Below are positions 11,250 to 22,407 of a stretch of 64,000 bases of DNA, piece after piece. Under the pieces are notes generated by a model. The model searched no databases and was not told the origin of the DNA. It saw only the letters and a list, made by a program, of their open reading frames with translations. The DNA is from Locusta migratoria (lineage: Eukaryota; Arthropoda; Insecta; Orthoptera; Acrididae). Location of the stretch: NCBI GenBank assembly GCA_026315105.1, contig CM048750.1, positions 266,095,151-266,159,150 on the forward strand, read 5' to 3'. The translations under genes were made by a program, and so were the position numbers. The first letter of the stretch is position 1; the number at the start of each line of letters is the position of its first letter.

Positions 11250-11444
11250 CCGGCCGCGACGGAGCGGCCGAGCGCATTGAGGCGCTATACTACGATGCGC
11301 GAGGCCGTTCCCAGTCGGGGGTTCGAATCCCCCCTCGGGCATGGATGTTTGTGCCGTCTTTAGTATAAGCTAGTTCATAAGTAGTTTGTAAGTTTAGAGA
11401 TTGATGACCCCGCAGTTCCATACTTTTTACAAACATTTGAACAT
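11250..11444 (+). mobile_element. tRNA-derived SINE, copy 4
   Basis: Plus-strand SINE just outside the Tc1 terminus, with gagcggccgagcgc (A-box region), an intact B box ggttcgaatcc and the usual body (agttcataagtagtttgtaag). A one-mismatch TSD tgaaaagt/tgaaaggt is at 11,242-11,249 and 11,445-11,452. Confidence 0.85.
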
Positions 11445-11654
11445 TGAAAGGTACTGTCTGAAGTGAAGCACAGTACTGAACTTGATTCTGAAGTGCCTCT
11501 GACTTAGACCTTGAGAAAGATGAATTCAGTCATTTTATTATTGACGTGTAAATTTTAATTGGAAGACACATCCATGTGGAGGTATACCAGTTTGCTATGT
11601 TAAAAATTGTTGCATAGCAACATAAAAAAAAAGAAAAAGAAAAATACGACAGGT

Positions 11655-11760
11655 CTGAAGATGGCGTCTAGGACGCCGAAACCGCTATTGTAATTAAAGG
11701 AAGAAAGCGATCTTGGCTGAAAACCTTATTAAACAATCCTAGATCGCCCAAATAATGTGT
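11655..11760 (+). other. PLE-like terminal repeat fragment with hammerhead-like core
   Basis: Core ctgaaga (11,655-11,661), a 6-bp stem II ggcgtc/gacgcc (11,663-11,668 and 11,672-11,677) and gaaac (11,678-11,682) match the hammerhead ribozyme core, where position 7 is free. The following gcgatcttggctg and ccttattaaac match the arm at about 2880-2912. No convincing stem I is seen, so activity is doubtful. Hammerhead motifs in Penelope-like terminal repeats are established in the literature; membership here is inferred. Confidence 0.55.
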
Positions 11761-12357
11761 TCCTTATATAATTTGCAATCTATTCGATAGTTAAGATGGT
11801 AATTGAGGAAATGCAGATGCGATTACCTATGGATAAAAGATAATAAACTTTGAATAGTAGTAACAAATATTAGTCTCATTGTAAGAAAATTTATATAATT
11901 AATTGCAATACGATTAATTGTGATACATACAAAGGAAATCAGATATTGACTTTTTAAACGGTACCTGTAATGATAAACGTTGATATAATTCAATTCATTC
12001 GCGCAGTACACGACGCTTGCTTGAATAAAGTGAACAATTGCAACAGCTGTTGTGCATCGACGCGTAAATAATCGAAACAATAAGAGCTGTCGTGTCCACA
12101 GACATACATTACGAGACTGGCAATGCCGTATACTGTATCGCTGGTGTCAGTGAAGTCTCGCCGCCATGTTTGTATATTATAACGTGCGACCAGTCGTGTG
12201 AGTTATTACAGAAAACAGTCATAAAAATATGGCTGAATTGACGTAACTATGCTGTCCTTAGAGTTTTTACATGTGGGAAATTCGTGTTTTGTATATGGCT
12301 GTAATTTGTTTCAGTTGGAGTAAGCTTCGACACATACAGTAATCAGTTGCATCGATT

Positions 12358-12675
12358 TGCTGTTATTATTAATCTCTTACCAATTTCATTCAATTTCGGA
12401 TTTTTTTTTCTCAGTAGTATGGTCATCATAAAAGTGTTGATATAGTGTATAACACTTACCATTATTCTTTTGAGAGTTCTTACGAAAACTACAGTCTGCT
12501 TTGACAAACACACACTAATGAGTCGCGTTTCGTGTTTTTATTAATCTGTTACCAGTTTCGATCAACTTCGGCTTCTCTTTTAATAGTACGACCGTTATAA
12601 ATGTGTTATTTGTTGTGGATAACATATAGCTTTATTCTTGTTAGTGTTTTTCAGATACCTACTTCTGCTTTAATT
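12358..12675. repeat. Diverged two-unit tandem duplication (~172 bp)
   Basis: The block at about 12,358-12,510 (ttaatctcttaccaatttc, cttattcttttga) is echoed at about 12,530-12,675 (ttaatctgttaccagtttc, tttattcttgtta) in the same orientation. No coding content. Confidence 0.5.
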
Positions 12676-12683
12676 GTATGTAA

Positions 12684-13125
12684 CGGTAAAATTTTACCTA
12701 CCATCCTAGCGGCCTCTCATGATTATGTTGGCAACATCAACAAAACGGTAGAAAGTCTTTGACAAGATATTAATATTTTTAGAAATCCACACAGAGTGAC
12801 TTGATCAGTATTTCGTACAAACGATAAAGTAAACAGATAATGCCGTTCCTGCTCTATGGTTGACAGGTTCTCCTATGTACCCCTCGTTCAATTAGTAATT
12901 GGCCTCGTAAAACGAAGATTTCATGACAAAACTTTCTTCCATTATCACGAGATTGGTTAACGCCAACGTCACCTGACTGTAAACCATATGATCATTTTCC
13001 TGTGGCTGTTCCTGACACGTTCTACATCCTAGTGATTCATTCATCCATGGAACACGAAATTAAAAAAGTAAATGACAACACAATCACGCGAGGCCACCAG
13101 GACAGTAAGTAAAATTTAACCGGTT
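12684..13125. mobile_element. TIR element, family A copy 1
   Basis: Inverted termini of about 33 bp: left cggtaaaattttacctacc through gcggcctc, right the complement of gaggccaccagg through taaaatttaaccgg. A second copy sharing gcggcctc and gttggcaac blocks lies at 47,899-48,162. The interior has no coding frame. Likely a MITE of unassigned superfamily; no TSD was fixed. Confidence 0.6.
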
Positions 13126-13394
13126 CAGGAAATATAAAACTACCGCGGCATGAAAATATAAGTTTAATTTTTTCTCCTATAGTTGATGTCGTCTCATTAT
13201 GTTTGTGGTTATATAGCAACATACCGTACAGATTGGCGATGGTACAATAAACATGCCCATAATATTACAAAACACACACTGTTTCATGGTTTCGAAACCT
13301 CACACTGTATGGTTTCAATTGTTCCGAAACCGTCAGACGTTTCCCATCTCTAGTGTGTACCCTGTAATAGGGAGTCTTTACAGTCATAAGGCTC

Positions 13395-13980
13395 AGAAAG
13401 ATATCAACGTCAGGCGCTATACCACGGAGACCAACTTAGCGAAGTTTTTCACAGCAGTGGCAGATCGACAACTGCTACGCCACATTAACAGTTTCAATGC
13501 ACTGAAATGTCAGCACGAACTGTTGCCAACCGGTTGTTTGCAGTGGTCTACAAGGCAGTGAGCACGCACAGGTCTAGCCCGACTTCCACTTACGCCACAG
13601 CATTGAAGGGATATGGCTCGATTGGTGCCGTCGCATGGTTATTTGGAAGAATGAAAGTAGATTATACATGCACGCAAGTGATGATCGTTTGCGCGTACAA
13701 AGTAGACCTGCCCAGCCTCATAGAGCAAATTCGCTCAAGCCTGTCCAGGCATCATGGTCTGGGGTACGTTAAGCCACAACTCTCGTTCACCTTTGGTCAT
13801 TATGGGAGGAACTTTGATAAGCACTCGGAACATGCAGAATGTTTAAAAAAAACGTTATTGCTACAGGAAGGTTATGTGAAACTCATGATCTGCAATCAAC
13901 TTCTCTAACAGTACAATCTCCGCTCTTATCTCCAATCGAGCTTGTGTGGAATACGATTTGTCGCCAATGACATGTGTGTC
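13395..13980 (+). pseudogene. Tc1-like transposase remnant (different lineage)
   Basis: Plus-strand fragment spread over shifting frames. Blocks resembling a Tc1-type transposase are AVADRQLLRHINSFNAL, SARTVANRLFAV, ASDDRLRVQSRPAQPHRAN with NSLKPVQ, and a degraded C-terminal SPIELVW-like segment near 13,935. No frame is intact. CR1 copy B begins immediately downstream near 13,998, suggesting the LINE landed in it, but no TSD was recognised. Confidence 0.65.
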
Positions 13981-13997
13981 TCTTTCAACCTACCAAT

Positions 13998-14966
13998 CTT
14001 TCAGAAAGGCTTTTGACACCGTACCTCACAAACGGCTTTTACTAAAATTGCGTGGTTATGGTATATCACCGCAAATTTGCGACTGGATAGGTGATTTGGC
14101 AGAGAGGACACAATTCGTAGTAATCGATGGTAAGGCAACGACTAAAACAAAGGTGATATCGGGCGTTCCACAGGATAGTATCATTGGTACTCTGCTGTTC
14201 CTTATTTACATAAACGATTTGGGAAGATCAAAAACAACTACAGAACGATCTAAATAAGATATCACTATGGTGCAAAAATTGGCAGTTGACTCTAAATAAT
14301 GAGAAGTCCGAAGTCGTCCACATGAGTACGAAAAGATATCCGTTGAACTTTGTTCACAAGATAAATCAATCAAAAGTGAAGGCCGTAAACTCCACAAAAT
14401 ACCTAGGAATTACTATTACTTCAGACTTAAACTGGAAAGAACACTTAGATAATGTCACGGGAAAGGCGAACCCTTAAAAGATGCAACAGAACTACTAAAG
14501 AAACTGCATACACTACGCTTGTCCGTCCGCTTGCTGCCCAGTGTGGGAATCTTATCAGGTGGGTTTGACGGAAACCATGGAAAGAGTCCAATGAAGGGCA
14601 GCTAGTTTCGTTTTGTCTCGATACAGGGGAGACAGCGTTACGGAAATGATACAGGATCTGAGATGGCAATCATTACAACAACGGCGCTTATCGCTGCGAC
14701 GTGGGCTACTTGCGAAACTCCAGTCGCCAACATTCTCCTCCGAATGTGAAAATATATTGTTAACTGCCACTTACATAGGTAGAAAAGATCATCAGAATAA
14801 AATACGAGAAATCAGAGCTCAAACGGAGAAATTTAGGTGTTCTTTCTTCCCGCGCGCTATTCGAGGATGGAATGGGAGATACATAATTACAGGTGGTTTG
14901 ATGAACCCTCTGCCAAGCACTTAAATACGATTTGCAGAGTATCCCATGTAGATGTAGATGTAGAAC
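13998..14966 (+). mobile_element. CR1-like LINE copy B, 5'-truncated with internal deletion
   Basis: Plus-strand 3' portion of the same lineage as copy A. It begins within motif A of the reverse transcriptase (FRKAFDTVPHKRLLLKLRGY), continues through VISGVPQDSIIG (Gly of the QGS motif changed to Asp) and IYINDLG, then skips the FADD motif through a deletion near 14,222. It resumes with an LNKIS-like block, then KYLGITITSDLNWKEH and SSECENILLTATYIGR. It ends in gatgtagatgtag at about 14,950-14,966, the CR1-like repeat tail. Confidence 0.85.
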
Positions 14967-15198
14967 TGAGTGAATAAGTCGAGCTGCAGTCAGATGATAA
15001 ATCAGTTCCATTTTATTAAATGTCTTCTGGCTCACTGGATTCAATCGATGCTTCGGGGTATTCTAATTTTTCCGTTCGCTTAATGTTTCCGTCTTCCTAA
15101 TGATACTTACATCACAAGTTGCCAAATAAAGTCAAAACTGACGGCACACTATTTAATCAGAATCTTTCACTGATTATTCCTTACACCACGCACACAAA

Positions 15199-15408
15199 AT
15201 GTTCTAATGTTTGTAAATATAAGGGACTTAACTACGTTGCTCATCAGTTCCTAGGCTTACAAACTATTCAAACTAACGTAAAGTAACTTGCGCTAAGGAC
15301 AACACAAACGCCCATGCCCGAAAGAGGACTCGAACCTCCGATGGCGAGCAACCGCGCGCTTCGTGGCAAGGCGCCTTAATACTCCCGGCCATTCCACCAC
15401 GTCTTGTA
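15199..15408 (-). mobile_element. tRNA-derived SINE, copy 5 (second subfamily)
   Basis: Minus-strand SINE whose head differs from the main family (ggcgagcaaccgcgc block, shared with the copy at 41,606-41,800). An 8-bp TSD cacacaaa occurs at 15,191-15,198 and 15,409-15,416, overlapping the adjacent CA microsatellite. Confidence 0.8.
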
Positions 15409-15418
15409 CACACAAACA

Positions 15419-15496
<78 letters not shown>
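15409..15496. repeat. Compound (CA)n(GA)n microsatellite
   Basis: A CA tract to about 15,435 followed by an uninterrupted GA tract to 15,496, abutting the 5' side of the SINE. It generates artificial ERERER and SLSLSL reading frames on the two strands. Confidence 0.95.
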
Positions 15497-15497
<1 letters not shown>

Positions 15498-15711
15498 GAC
15501 ACCCCAACGTAAGGCACTATGAGAGCCATAACGCTAATTTTGCCTGTTCTTTCGTTCTTAGTATTTTCCCGTCTCTCTGCATCCCTCTGGGTTTGAACGA
15601 ACAGTTAGAGCGAGGGAAATGGATGGAGATAAAGTATTTATCCTATATAGCTGATGAACGTAAAGGCTGTACGGTAATACCCATTACATTTAGGGAATAT
15701 ACTGCACAACA

Positions 15712-15796
15712 TGCCGGGCACGAATGGCGGCACGGTCTGGGGCCGCATGTTACGCATTGCGCGGCCGCTCCCACGGAGATTCGAGTCCTCCGTCGG

Positions 15797-15851
<55 letters not shown>

Positions 15852-15915
15852 CCTTACCGTAAGTTAGTTAGCGTTTCAGTCCCTTACTATTAAAAATATT
15901 TGAACTTTTTTTTTA
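15712..15915 (+). mobile_element. tRNA-derived SINE, copy 6, with internal (GT)n expansion
   Basis: Plus-strand SINE with a diverged tRNA head and a near-canonical B box (agattcgagtcc at about 15,778-15,789). Directly after the head, a (GT)n tract of about 50 bp (15,799-15,848) replaces the short gtgtgt stretch seen in the second subfamily. The body then resumes with taagttagttagcg and ends in atttgaac plus a T-rich stretch. No clear TSD. Confidence 0.75.
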
Positions 15916-16588
15916 CAAAAAGTTATATTCGATTTTTATAAGATTAATTTTCTTTCCGAATTAATACTTATTTAAAACGAATGCGTAAACGGGCGTTTTT
16001 TGAATAAGGACGTGGATTGTCGCAAACCGTTTTGCTTTTTGAAATCTAACCTATTTACAAAAACCATAACTGGTATTACTTGTCGTTAAAATAAGCATTT
16101 GACATCCTACATATTTTGTAAGGGGTATTACGCCATACACATAATAAATATTAGCTGTATAGATCACCAAGCAAAATTGAACAATTATCAGCAATGAAAA
16201 GATGGGATGGTAATGTAGGACACAAACATCACCTTTATGTATGAAGTGTAAATGTGCACCTAAATTGTATTAATGTCATGAACAGGTAGTTATATACGGT
16301 TTACATCAGTTTCTAACAGTAATAACACACAAATTGTTGACCATATGCACCTTAACAGTCGACTTGGCCTTCACAAAGAGTACATTGCACCCACTGTTCA
16401 CCTTGAATACAAATCAGAGAATTATCGCGAGCAATATGCACATGTCGCGTCCTCAGTTTGTTTGTTAGCATTGTGGACATAAGCCGGTATCCCAGATTAA
16501 CCGTCTACACCCGGACAAAATAAGAAGCTGTTTAACGCGTACTGTCTGCAGCATTTCTACATTTAGGGAATTAAGGGAGCCACTTTCA
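15916..16588. other. Unassigned AT-rich DNA
   Basis: No repeat family, reading frame or RNA signal could be supported in this stretch. Confidence 0.45.
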
Positions 16589-16728
16589 TCTATATCTATA
16601 AATGTGAATGTCTGTTCGGTGTACGTTTATCACGTCTGACCCACACGACATAAAGAGCTAAAAATTTGTACAGTTACTAATGTCTACCAGGGGAAGGCTT
16701 TAGGCATGGTTTTATAACGCTCGGATAG

Positions 16729-16792
<64 letters not shown>

Positions 16793-17083
16793 GTGAATGT
16801 CTGTTGGTGTACGCTAATCACGCCCGAACGACAAGACGCAGAGACTTAAATATTTGTACAGTTACTAATTTATACCTGAGGAAGGTTTTAGGCATGGTTT
16901 TATAGCGATCTGATAGATATTTATTAATTTGAAGAATATAACGCGAAATGCAGAACAATAATTACTCCTTGAAAATTATATTTACTCTTCGAAAATGGTT
17001 TTATTGGTTGTATTCTTGCTTGAGGGTTGATAATGATAAAAGGGTGGAGGGATGGATAGTTATCGGTGTATATAAAATTCTAC

Positions 17084-17135
<52 letters not shown>

Positions 17136-17544
17136 ATATTTCGCTCTGCAGCGAAAACTACAGAATGAAAATGAGTGGTCTAAGTGTAATTGTTGTCCGA
17201 AGTCTTCCGTTGTACACCGTAGCAGTTGCATGCGATAGCTATAAGGGGGTGTAAGATATGGTGGTTGAAAGTCGTCAAATTATAATAAAATTCGTACTGA
17301 AGGCCAGCGATGACGTTTGCGACTCTATAGCAAGGAGGATGCATACAGTGAAACGTGATGTCACAGACCATATCTTTGGTCTATGCGTGTTACAATGTCT
17401 TCAAGCTGTTTCTCTGTAAGGATAAGCATACGAATAAGGAAATATAAGAATAAATAAATAAAGCAGTAGAAAATCGATTTGACGTTTCGCGCATTATCTA
17501 TCATAATCAACCAACACTCAAGCGGAGCCGCGGGTTTAAGCTAG
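16589..17544 (+). mobile_element. Helitron-like non-autonomous element 2
   Basis: The 5' end TCTATATCTATAAATG follows a host A at 16,588. The 3' end has a GC hairpin (agcggagccgcg region, 17,521-17,533), then CTAG at 17,541-17,544 and a host T at 17,545. These are the hallmarks of Helitron insertion between A and T. The 5' segment is tandemly duplicated (16,589-16,729 and about 16,790-16,925), the two copies separated by an (AT)n tract at about 16,730-16,788; a (GT)n tract lies at about 17,090-17,132. No Rep/helicase coding sequence. Confidence 0.62.
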
Positions 17545-17545
17545 T

Positions 17546-19190
17546 GGTCTATAGAAGAGTGCATGTTACACGGGGCACATATGTTAATAATTAGCAACCA
17601 AAAAATTATATTAATTACCCTTCAAAAGTTGGTTATTTGCAGAGAACTGGAAATCAGGCTTCTCGCACACAACAGAGCACTCAAGCTTAATGGCAGCCCT
17701 TACAGATGTTTGCCTACTTGTAGAGGACGTAATTAATGACTCTCACAGGTTCGCCGCTGGATGGTCATGAAACTTGCTATCCTACATTACTAGACCTATT
17801 CAGCAATCCCCTCTCTTACTCTGTCGGGAATTCTTGCCTCTCTTTAACGTTCATCGGTATTTTATTATGCAGTTTTATTTACTCGTAGAAAATTTTTTGC
17901 GTCCATTTTTATTAAGTTTTATTTATTTACTTGCTAAAAGTAAGCTTCTTGTTCCATGGCTGTGGATTTTACCATTAGTGCAATAATTACCGATGTTGTT
18001 CGGAATGAGCGGACAGTTGGTTTCCGGGAACTAAGCCGCTATCCTCCTGGTTAATTAGTCTACATATGTTATATCTCACATTGGTCAGTGAAACCGAGAA
18101 GCATTGCATACAATAAAATGGAGGCTGTTGCATGCAGTGACGCCAGTATTGAATTCGCTTTTGAAAGAAGCAAACACCACAGCCATCCGCTGCTTTAGTT
18201 TTGTATATTCAAAACTTTTTAACGGCAGCAACCGCCGTTTTCAAGTGCTCTTTACATATTTACATAGCTGCAGATGCGCTTTACCATTTGCTGACTCCGT
18301 AGTAATGGACGCCAATTTGAATTTCATTCAAAGGGACAAAAGTTTCATATTATTTTAGAAACGGACATTAATGGAATTATAATCTATCTCCGACGTAAGA
18401 GTTCGCAACCGCACTCGTACATCAACTGTCAATAAAACCTTTTTTTTTCTCAGTTTGGAAGTAGACGAGAACTTTACTCGCATTAAGACAAAAGTTCTAC
18501 AGGTTTCTATCTTCTGTTTACATCGCAAGAAATGATTTGTTTCTGGAGGCATATTTCTAAAAAATATTTATCTCGTTACTTTGGTATTTCCTGGGGTTGT
18601 GCAGGTACTTATTTAGCATCACCTCGTTTGCACAACTGTCACCAATCACATTAATAATACCCAGAATTGTGCGTTTCAAACTAATGCTTGTTAGTTTTGA
18701 TTATTTTGAAATTTCATTATCTTTCCGTCCCTGCTGTCTCCAAGGGTCAGATGAACGTCAGCCCAGTAACATCGAGAGCTACGAATCACACTAATTAACA
18801 CCATCACCCCCACTCCAAGCGATTTTTCACCGTACTTCTTCCCTGGATATTAATATTACATTTGATAGAATGTTGTATAGGTTTTCTAGAATTTTGCGTA
18901 CATGTCATTCCATTCCCGTCCATAAACACACACCCATCCGAATCCCTACAAATGCTAGAGGTGTCCTAATCCAAATTTGACTGAAATTCCTTAAAGTGTT
19001 CCACAGTTATTATTTACATATTGTTCCCTTTCTACCAACATCTCCACTTCTAGTGGTTAAATCGCATTAGGACTGCTACGAGTCAGACTTGCCTCCGAAA
19101 ACTAATAAGGATTCAACAAATACCGTTTTCCTTTATTTTATTTTTCACCCCCTTCTAATGTGTTAATCCTGCAGTTGAGGAAGCCAGCAC
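17546..19190. other. Unassigned AT-rich DNA
   Basis: Several short frames (for example 17,774-17,986, 18,104-18,358 and 18,597-18,794) have no recognisable domain or repeat similarity within the window. No supported feature. Confidence 0.45.
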
Positions 19191-19222
19191 ATGCCAAATC
19201 CCACATTTGTCAGGAGAATGAA

Positions 19223-19224
<2 letters not shown>

Positions 19225-19277
<53 letters not shown>

Positions 19278-19278
19278 T
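19225..19278. repeat. Compound (CT)n(GT)n microsatellite
   Basis: A CT tract of about 36 bp followed by a GT tract of about 18 bp, just outside the left edge of the PLE palindrome. Confidence 0.95.
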
Positions 19279-19726
19279 CATTATGTTTAAATTACTTGTA
19301 TAAAAAAATCGAAGGTATTCTCACTCTTATCACAGGAATCCCGGCCCATTTCATCAGTGCAAAAACTAATGAGGAAAATGACAAAAGTAATTGAGAATGT
19401 TCTTCGTGCCATACCATGGTTCTAGGTTCCGCTTGGGAAGTTTTCAAGTAGTTTGGAAAAAATCATTATTGTGCCTAGAGCTGTATAACACTGTCATTTC
19501 CTGGTTTCGGTAGTTGCTGCCATCAACAGGAGATTACCAAAATATTTTACATCAACAACAACAAGATAAACTTTTTTCTGAATACAGCGTCAAATTTATA
19601 GTAATTATTGCGACTGTCTCTAGAAAAATGTCCATTTTATATCATTTTAAAGTATTTTCACTGCAGTATTTTTTAAAGAAAATACCTTTTGCTACTGCAA
19701 ATGAAGGGTTTTTTTATTTTTATAGT

Positions 19727-19771
19727 CACCCATACCGGTTTCGCCTTTTCACAAGGCATCATCAGTGGGTG
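19727..19771 (-). ncRNA. Hammerhead ribozyme motif in PLE terminal repeat (complete)
   Basis: Read on the minus strand: stem I cacccA side (19,766-19,771) pairs fully with tgggtg (19,727-19,732); core ctgatga (19,759-19,765); stem II tgcctt against aaggc with a short loop (19,743-19,758); gaaac (19,738-19,742); then a minimal stem III ending in GTA at the cleavage position (19,733-19,737). All conserved core positions and a 6-bp stem I are present, in the coding orientation of P1. Hammerheads are established components of PLE terminal repeats; self-cleavage of this copy is inferred. Confidence 0.8.
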
Positions 19772-20751
19772 CGCTGAAATATTTACATGTTTCTGTTTAT
19801 ACATATAGGTCAGGATTGTACATATGTACAAAAGATTTCGTTTCTGATTCAAAACAGTTTTTTGCTATAAAATGGTCTACTTACAGCCTTGCTACGCCTT
19901 ATCTGCCTCTTTCCGGCAACCAGGTCGAAAAGTTCCACTGTTTTCCGAAAAACTTCGCATTTTCATAGTTCCACTCCCATCTGCTGCCATAACTGTGTCC
20001 ACTATAGTTTGTTTTGTAAGTGTTGCCAACTTTCTCAGCTTCTTTGTAATTCAACTATTTCACTGAAAGTATGTTGAAGGTACCTTTGTGTGTGTATTTG
20101 TTTATATATACATATATATAATTTGTTTATATATATATTGCCTCTGTAACTAAATAAAATAATAGGTGACGGGAAATTTTAATGCGATAGGTCAACACAA
20201 GAAATGTTACACTTTCTGCGGAGCTATGAACATAGTTTATTGTATCATTTTCCAAAGAGTTACAGCACAAAGATATAATTTTTTTAATGTAACAATAGTT
20301 TTTTTTTTCTATCGTGCAATGGATTCGTAGAAACCAGCTGCTTCCAAATTAATTTAAACTACACTCCTATCACTGTTAGTTTGGGAGCTACAACCCTTCA
20401 AAGTTTAGGGGGCGGAGGCTACGACAGCGTAGCTGACTGGCTGGTAGTCATGAGACCGTGGGCCGTGCCCCAGGGGATAGCCACTCGGCCAGTCAGCTAC
20501 GCTATCGCAGTCTCCGCCCCCGGAACTTTGAAGGGTTGTAGCTCCCAAACTAACAGTGATAGGAATGTAGTTTAAATTAATTTGGAAGCAGCTGGTTTCT
20601 ACGAATCCATTGCACGATAGAAAAAACTATTGTTCCATTTAAAAAAATATATTTTTGCGGTGTAACTCTTTGCAAAATGATACAATAAACTATGTTCATA
20701 GCTCCGCAGAAAGTATAACATTTCTTGTGTTGACCTGTGTTGTTGTGGTCT

Positions 20752-22407
20752 TCAGTCCAGAGACTGGTTTGATGCAGCTCTCCACCCTACTCTATCCTGA
20801 GCAAGCCTTTTCATCTCCTCATAAGAACGACAACCCACATCCACTTGAATCTGCTTATTATACGCGTCTCTTGGTCTCCCTCTGCGATTTTTACCCCACA
20901 CACTTCCCTCCAATGCTAAATTCACAATTCCTTGATGTCTAAGAATGTGTCCTACCAATCTATCCCTTCTTTTAGTCAAGGTATGCCAGAAATTTCTTTT
21001 CTCCCCAATTCGGTTCAGTACCTCCTCATTAGTTACGTGATCCACCCACCTAATCTTCAGCATTCTTCTGTAGCACCACATTTCAAAAGCCTCTATCCTC
21101 TTTCTGTCCACACTGCTTATCGTCCATGTTTCACTCCCATACAAGGCAACACTCCATACAAATGCCTTCAGAAAGGACTTCCTTAGGCTTAAATCAATAT
21201 TAGATGTTAACAAATTTCTCTTTTTCAAAAACGCCTTTCTACCCATTGCCATTCTGCATTTTATATCCTCTGTACTGCGACCATCATTTGTTATTTTACT
21301 GCCCAAGTAACAAAACTCATCTACCTCCTTTATTGTTTCGTTACCTAATCTAATTCCTTCAGCATCACCTGATTTTCTTACACTGCACTCCATTACCCTA
21401 GTTTTACTCTTGTTAATGTTCATCTTATATGCACCTTTCAGCACACTGTCCATTCCGTTCAATTGCTCTTGCAGGTCATTTGCTGTATCTGACAGAATTA
21501 CTATGTCGTCGGCAAAACGCAATGTTTTCAATTCTTCACCCTGAACTTTAATTCCTTCTCCAAATTTCTCCTTGCTTTCCTTTATAGCTTGCTCAATGTA
21601 CAAATTGAACAACATTGGGGAAAGGCTACAACCCTGTCTTACTCCCTTTCCAACCACTGCATCCCTTTCATGCCCTTCAACTCTGACAACCGCTGTCTGG
21701 TTTTTGTACAAGTTGTAAATAATCTTACGCTCCCTATATTTTACTCCTGCTTGCTTCAGAACTTGAAATAGTTTGTTCCAATCAACATTGTCAAAAGCCT
21801 TCTCCAAATCTACAAAAGCTAGAAATGTTGGTTTGCCTTTTCTTAATCTATCTTCTAGGATAAGCCGTAAAGTGAGTATTGCCTCCCGTGTTCCTACATT
21901 TCTCCTGAACCCAAACTGATCTTCCCCGAGGTCGGCTTCTACCAGCTTTTCCATCCTTCTGTATATAATTCGTGTTAATATTTTGCAACCATGACTTATT
22001 AAACTGATGGTTCTGTAGTTTTCACACCTGTCTGCACCCGCTTTCTTTGGAATGGGGATTATTACATTTCTCTTAAAGTCTGAGGGTACTTCACCTGTCT
22101 CATACATCTTACACACAATGTGAAACAATTTTGTCATGGCTGGTTCTCCCAGAGACTTCAGTAGCTCTGACGGGATATCATCTACTCCAGGGGCCTTGTT
22201 TCGACTTAGATCTTTCAGTGCTCTGTCAAATTCATCTCTCAGTATAATATCTCCTATTTCATCATCATCTACATCCTCTTCCCTTCCTACAATAGTGTCT
22301 CGAAGTTCATTTCCTTTGTAGAGCCCCTCTATATACTCTTTCCACCTTTCAGCTTTCCCTTCTTTGCTGAGAACCGGCTTTCCATCAGTGTCCCTTCCTA
22401 TCGCCAA
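20752..22407 (-). pseudogene. RTE reverse transcriptase ORF (551 residues open)
   Basis: Open for 551 codons. In order: linker (KAERWKEYIEGLYKG), finger block CENYRTISLISHGCKIL, DQFGFRRNVGTREAI, motif A FVDLEKAFDNVDW, motif B GVRQGCSLSPMLFNLYIEQ, motif C LRFADDIVILSD, thumb EFCYLGSKIT, C-terminal RRMLKIRWVDHVTNEEVLNR and LVGHILRHQG. Both catalytic aspartates of FADD are kept. The frame is disconnected from the endonuclease frame by a small deletion near 22,390-22,405, so no full protein can be made from this copy. Confidence 0.92.

Noticed and set aside
13253..13430. N-terminal coding extension of the Tc1 remnant
   Set aside because: The residues before about 13,395 do not resemble a transposase; probably chance open frame.
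15293..15862. Frames with long Ser-Leu, Glu-Arg or Cys-Val repeats
   Set aside because: They translate CA/GA/GT microsatellites and SINE sequence; not genes.
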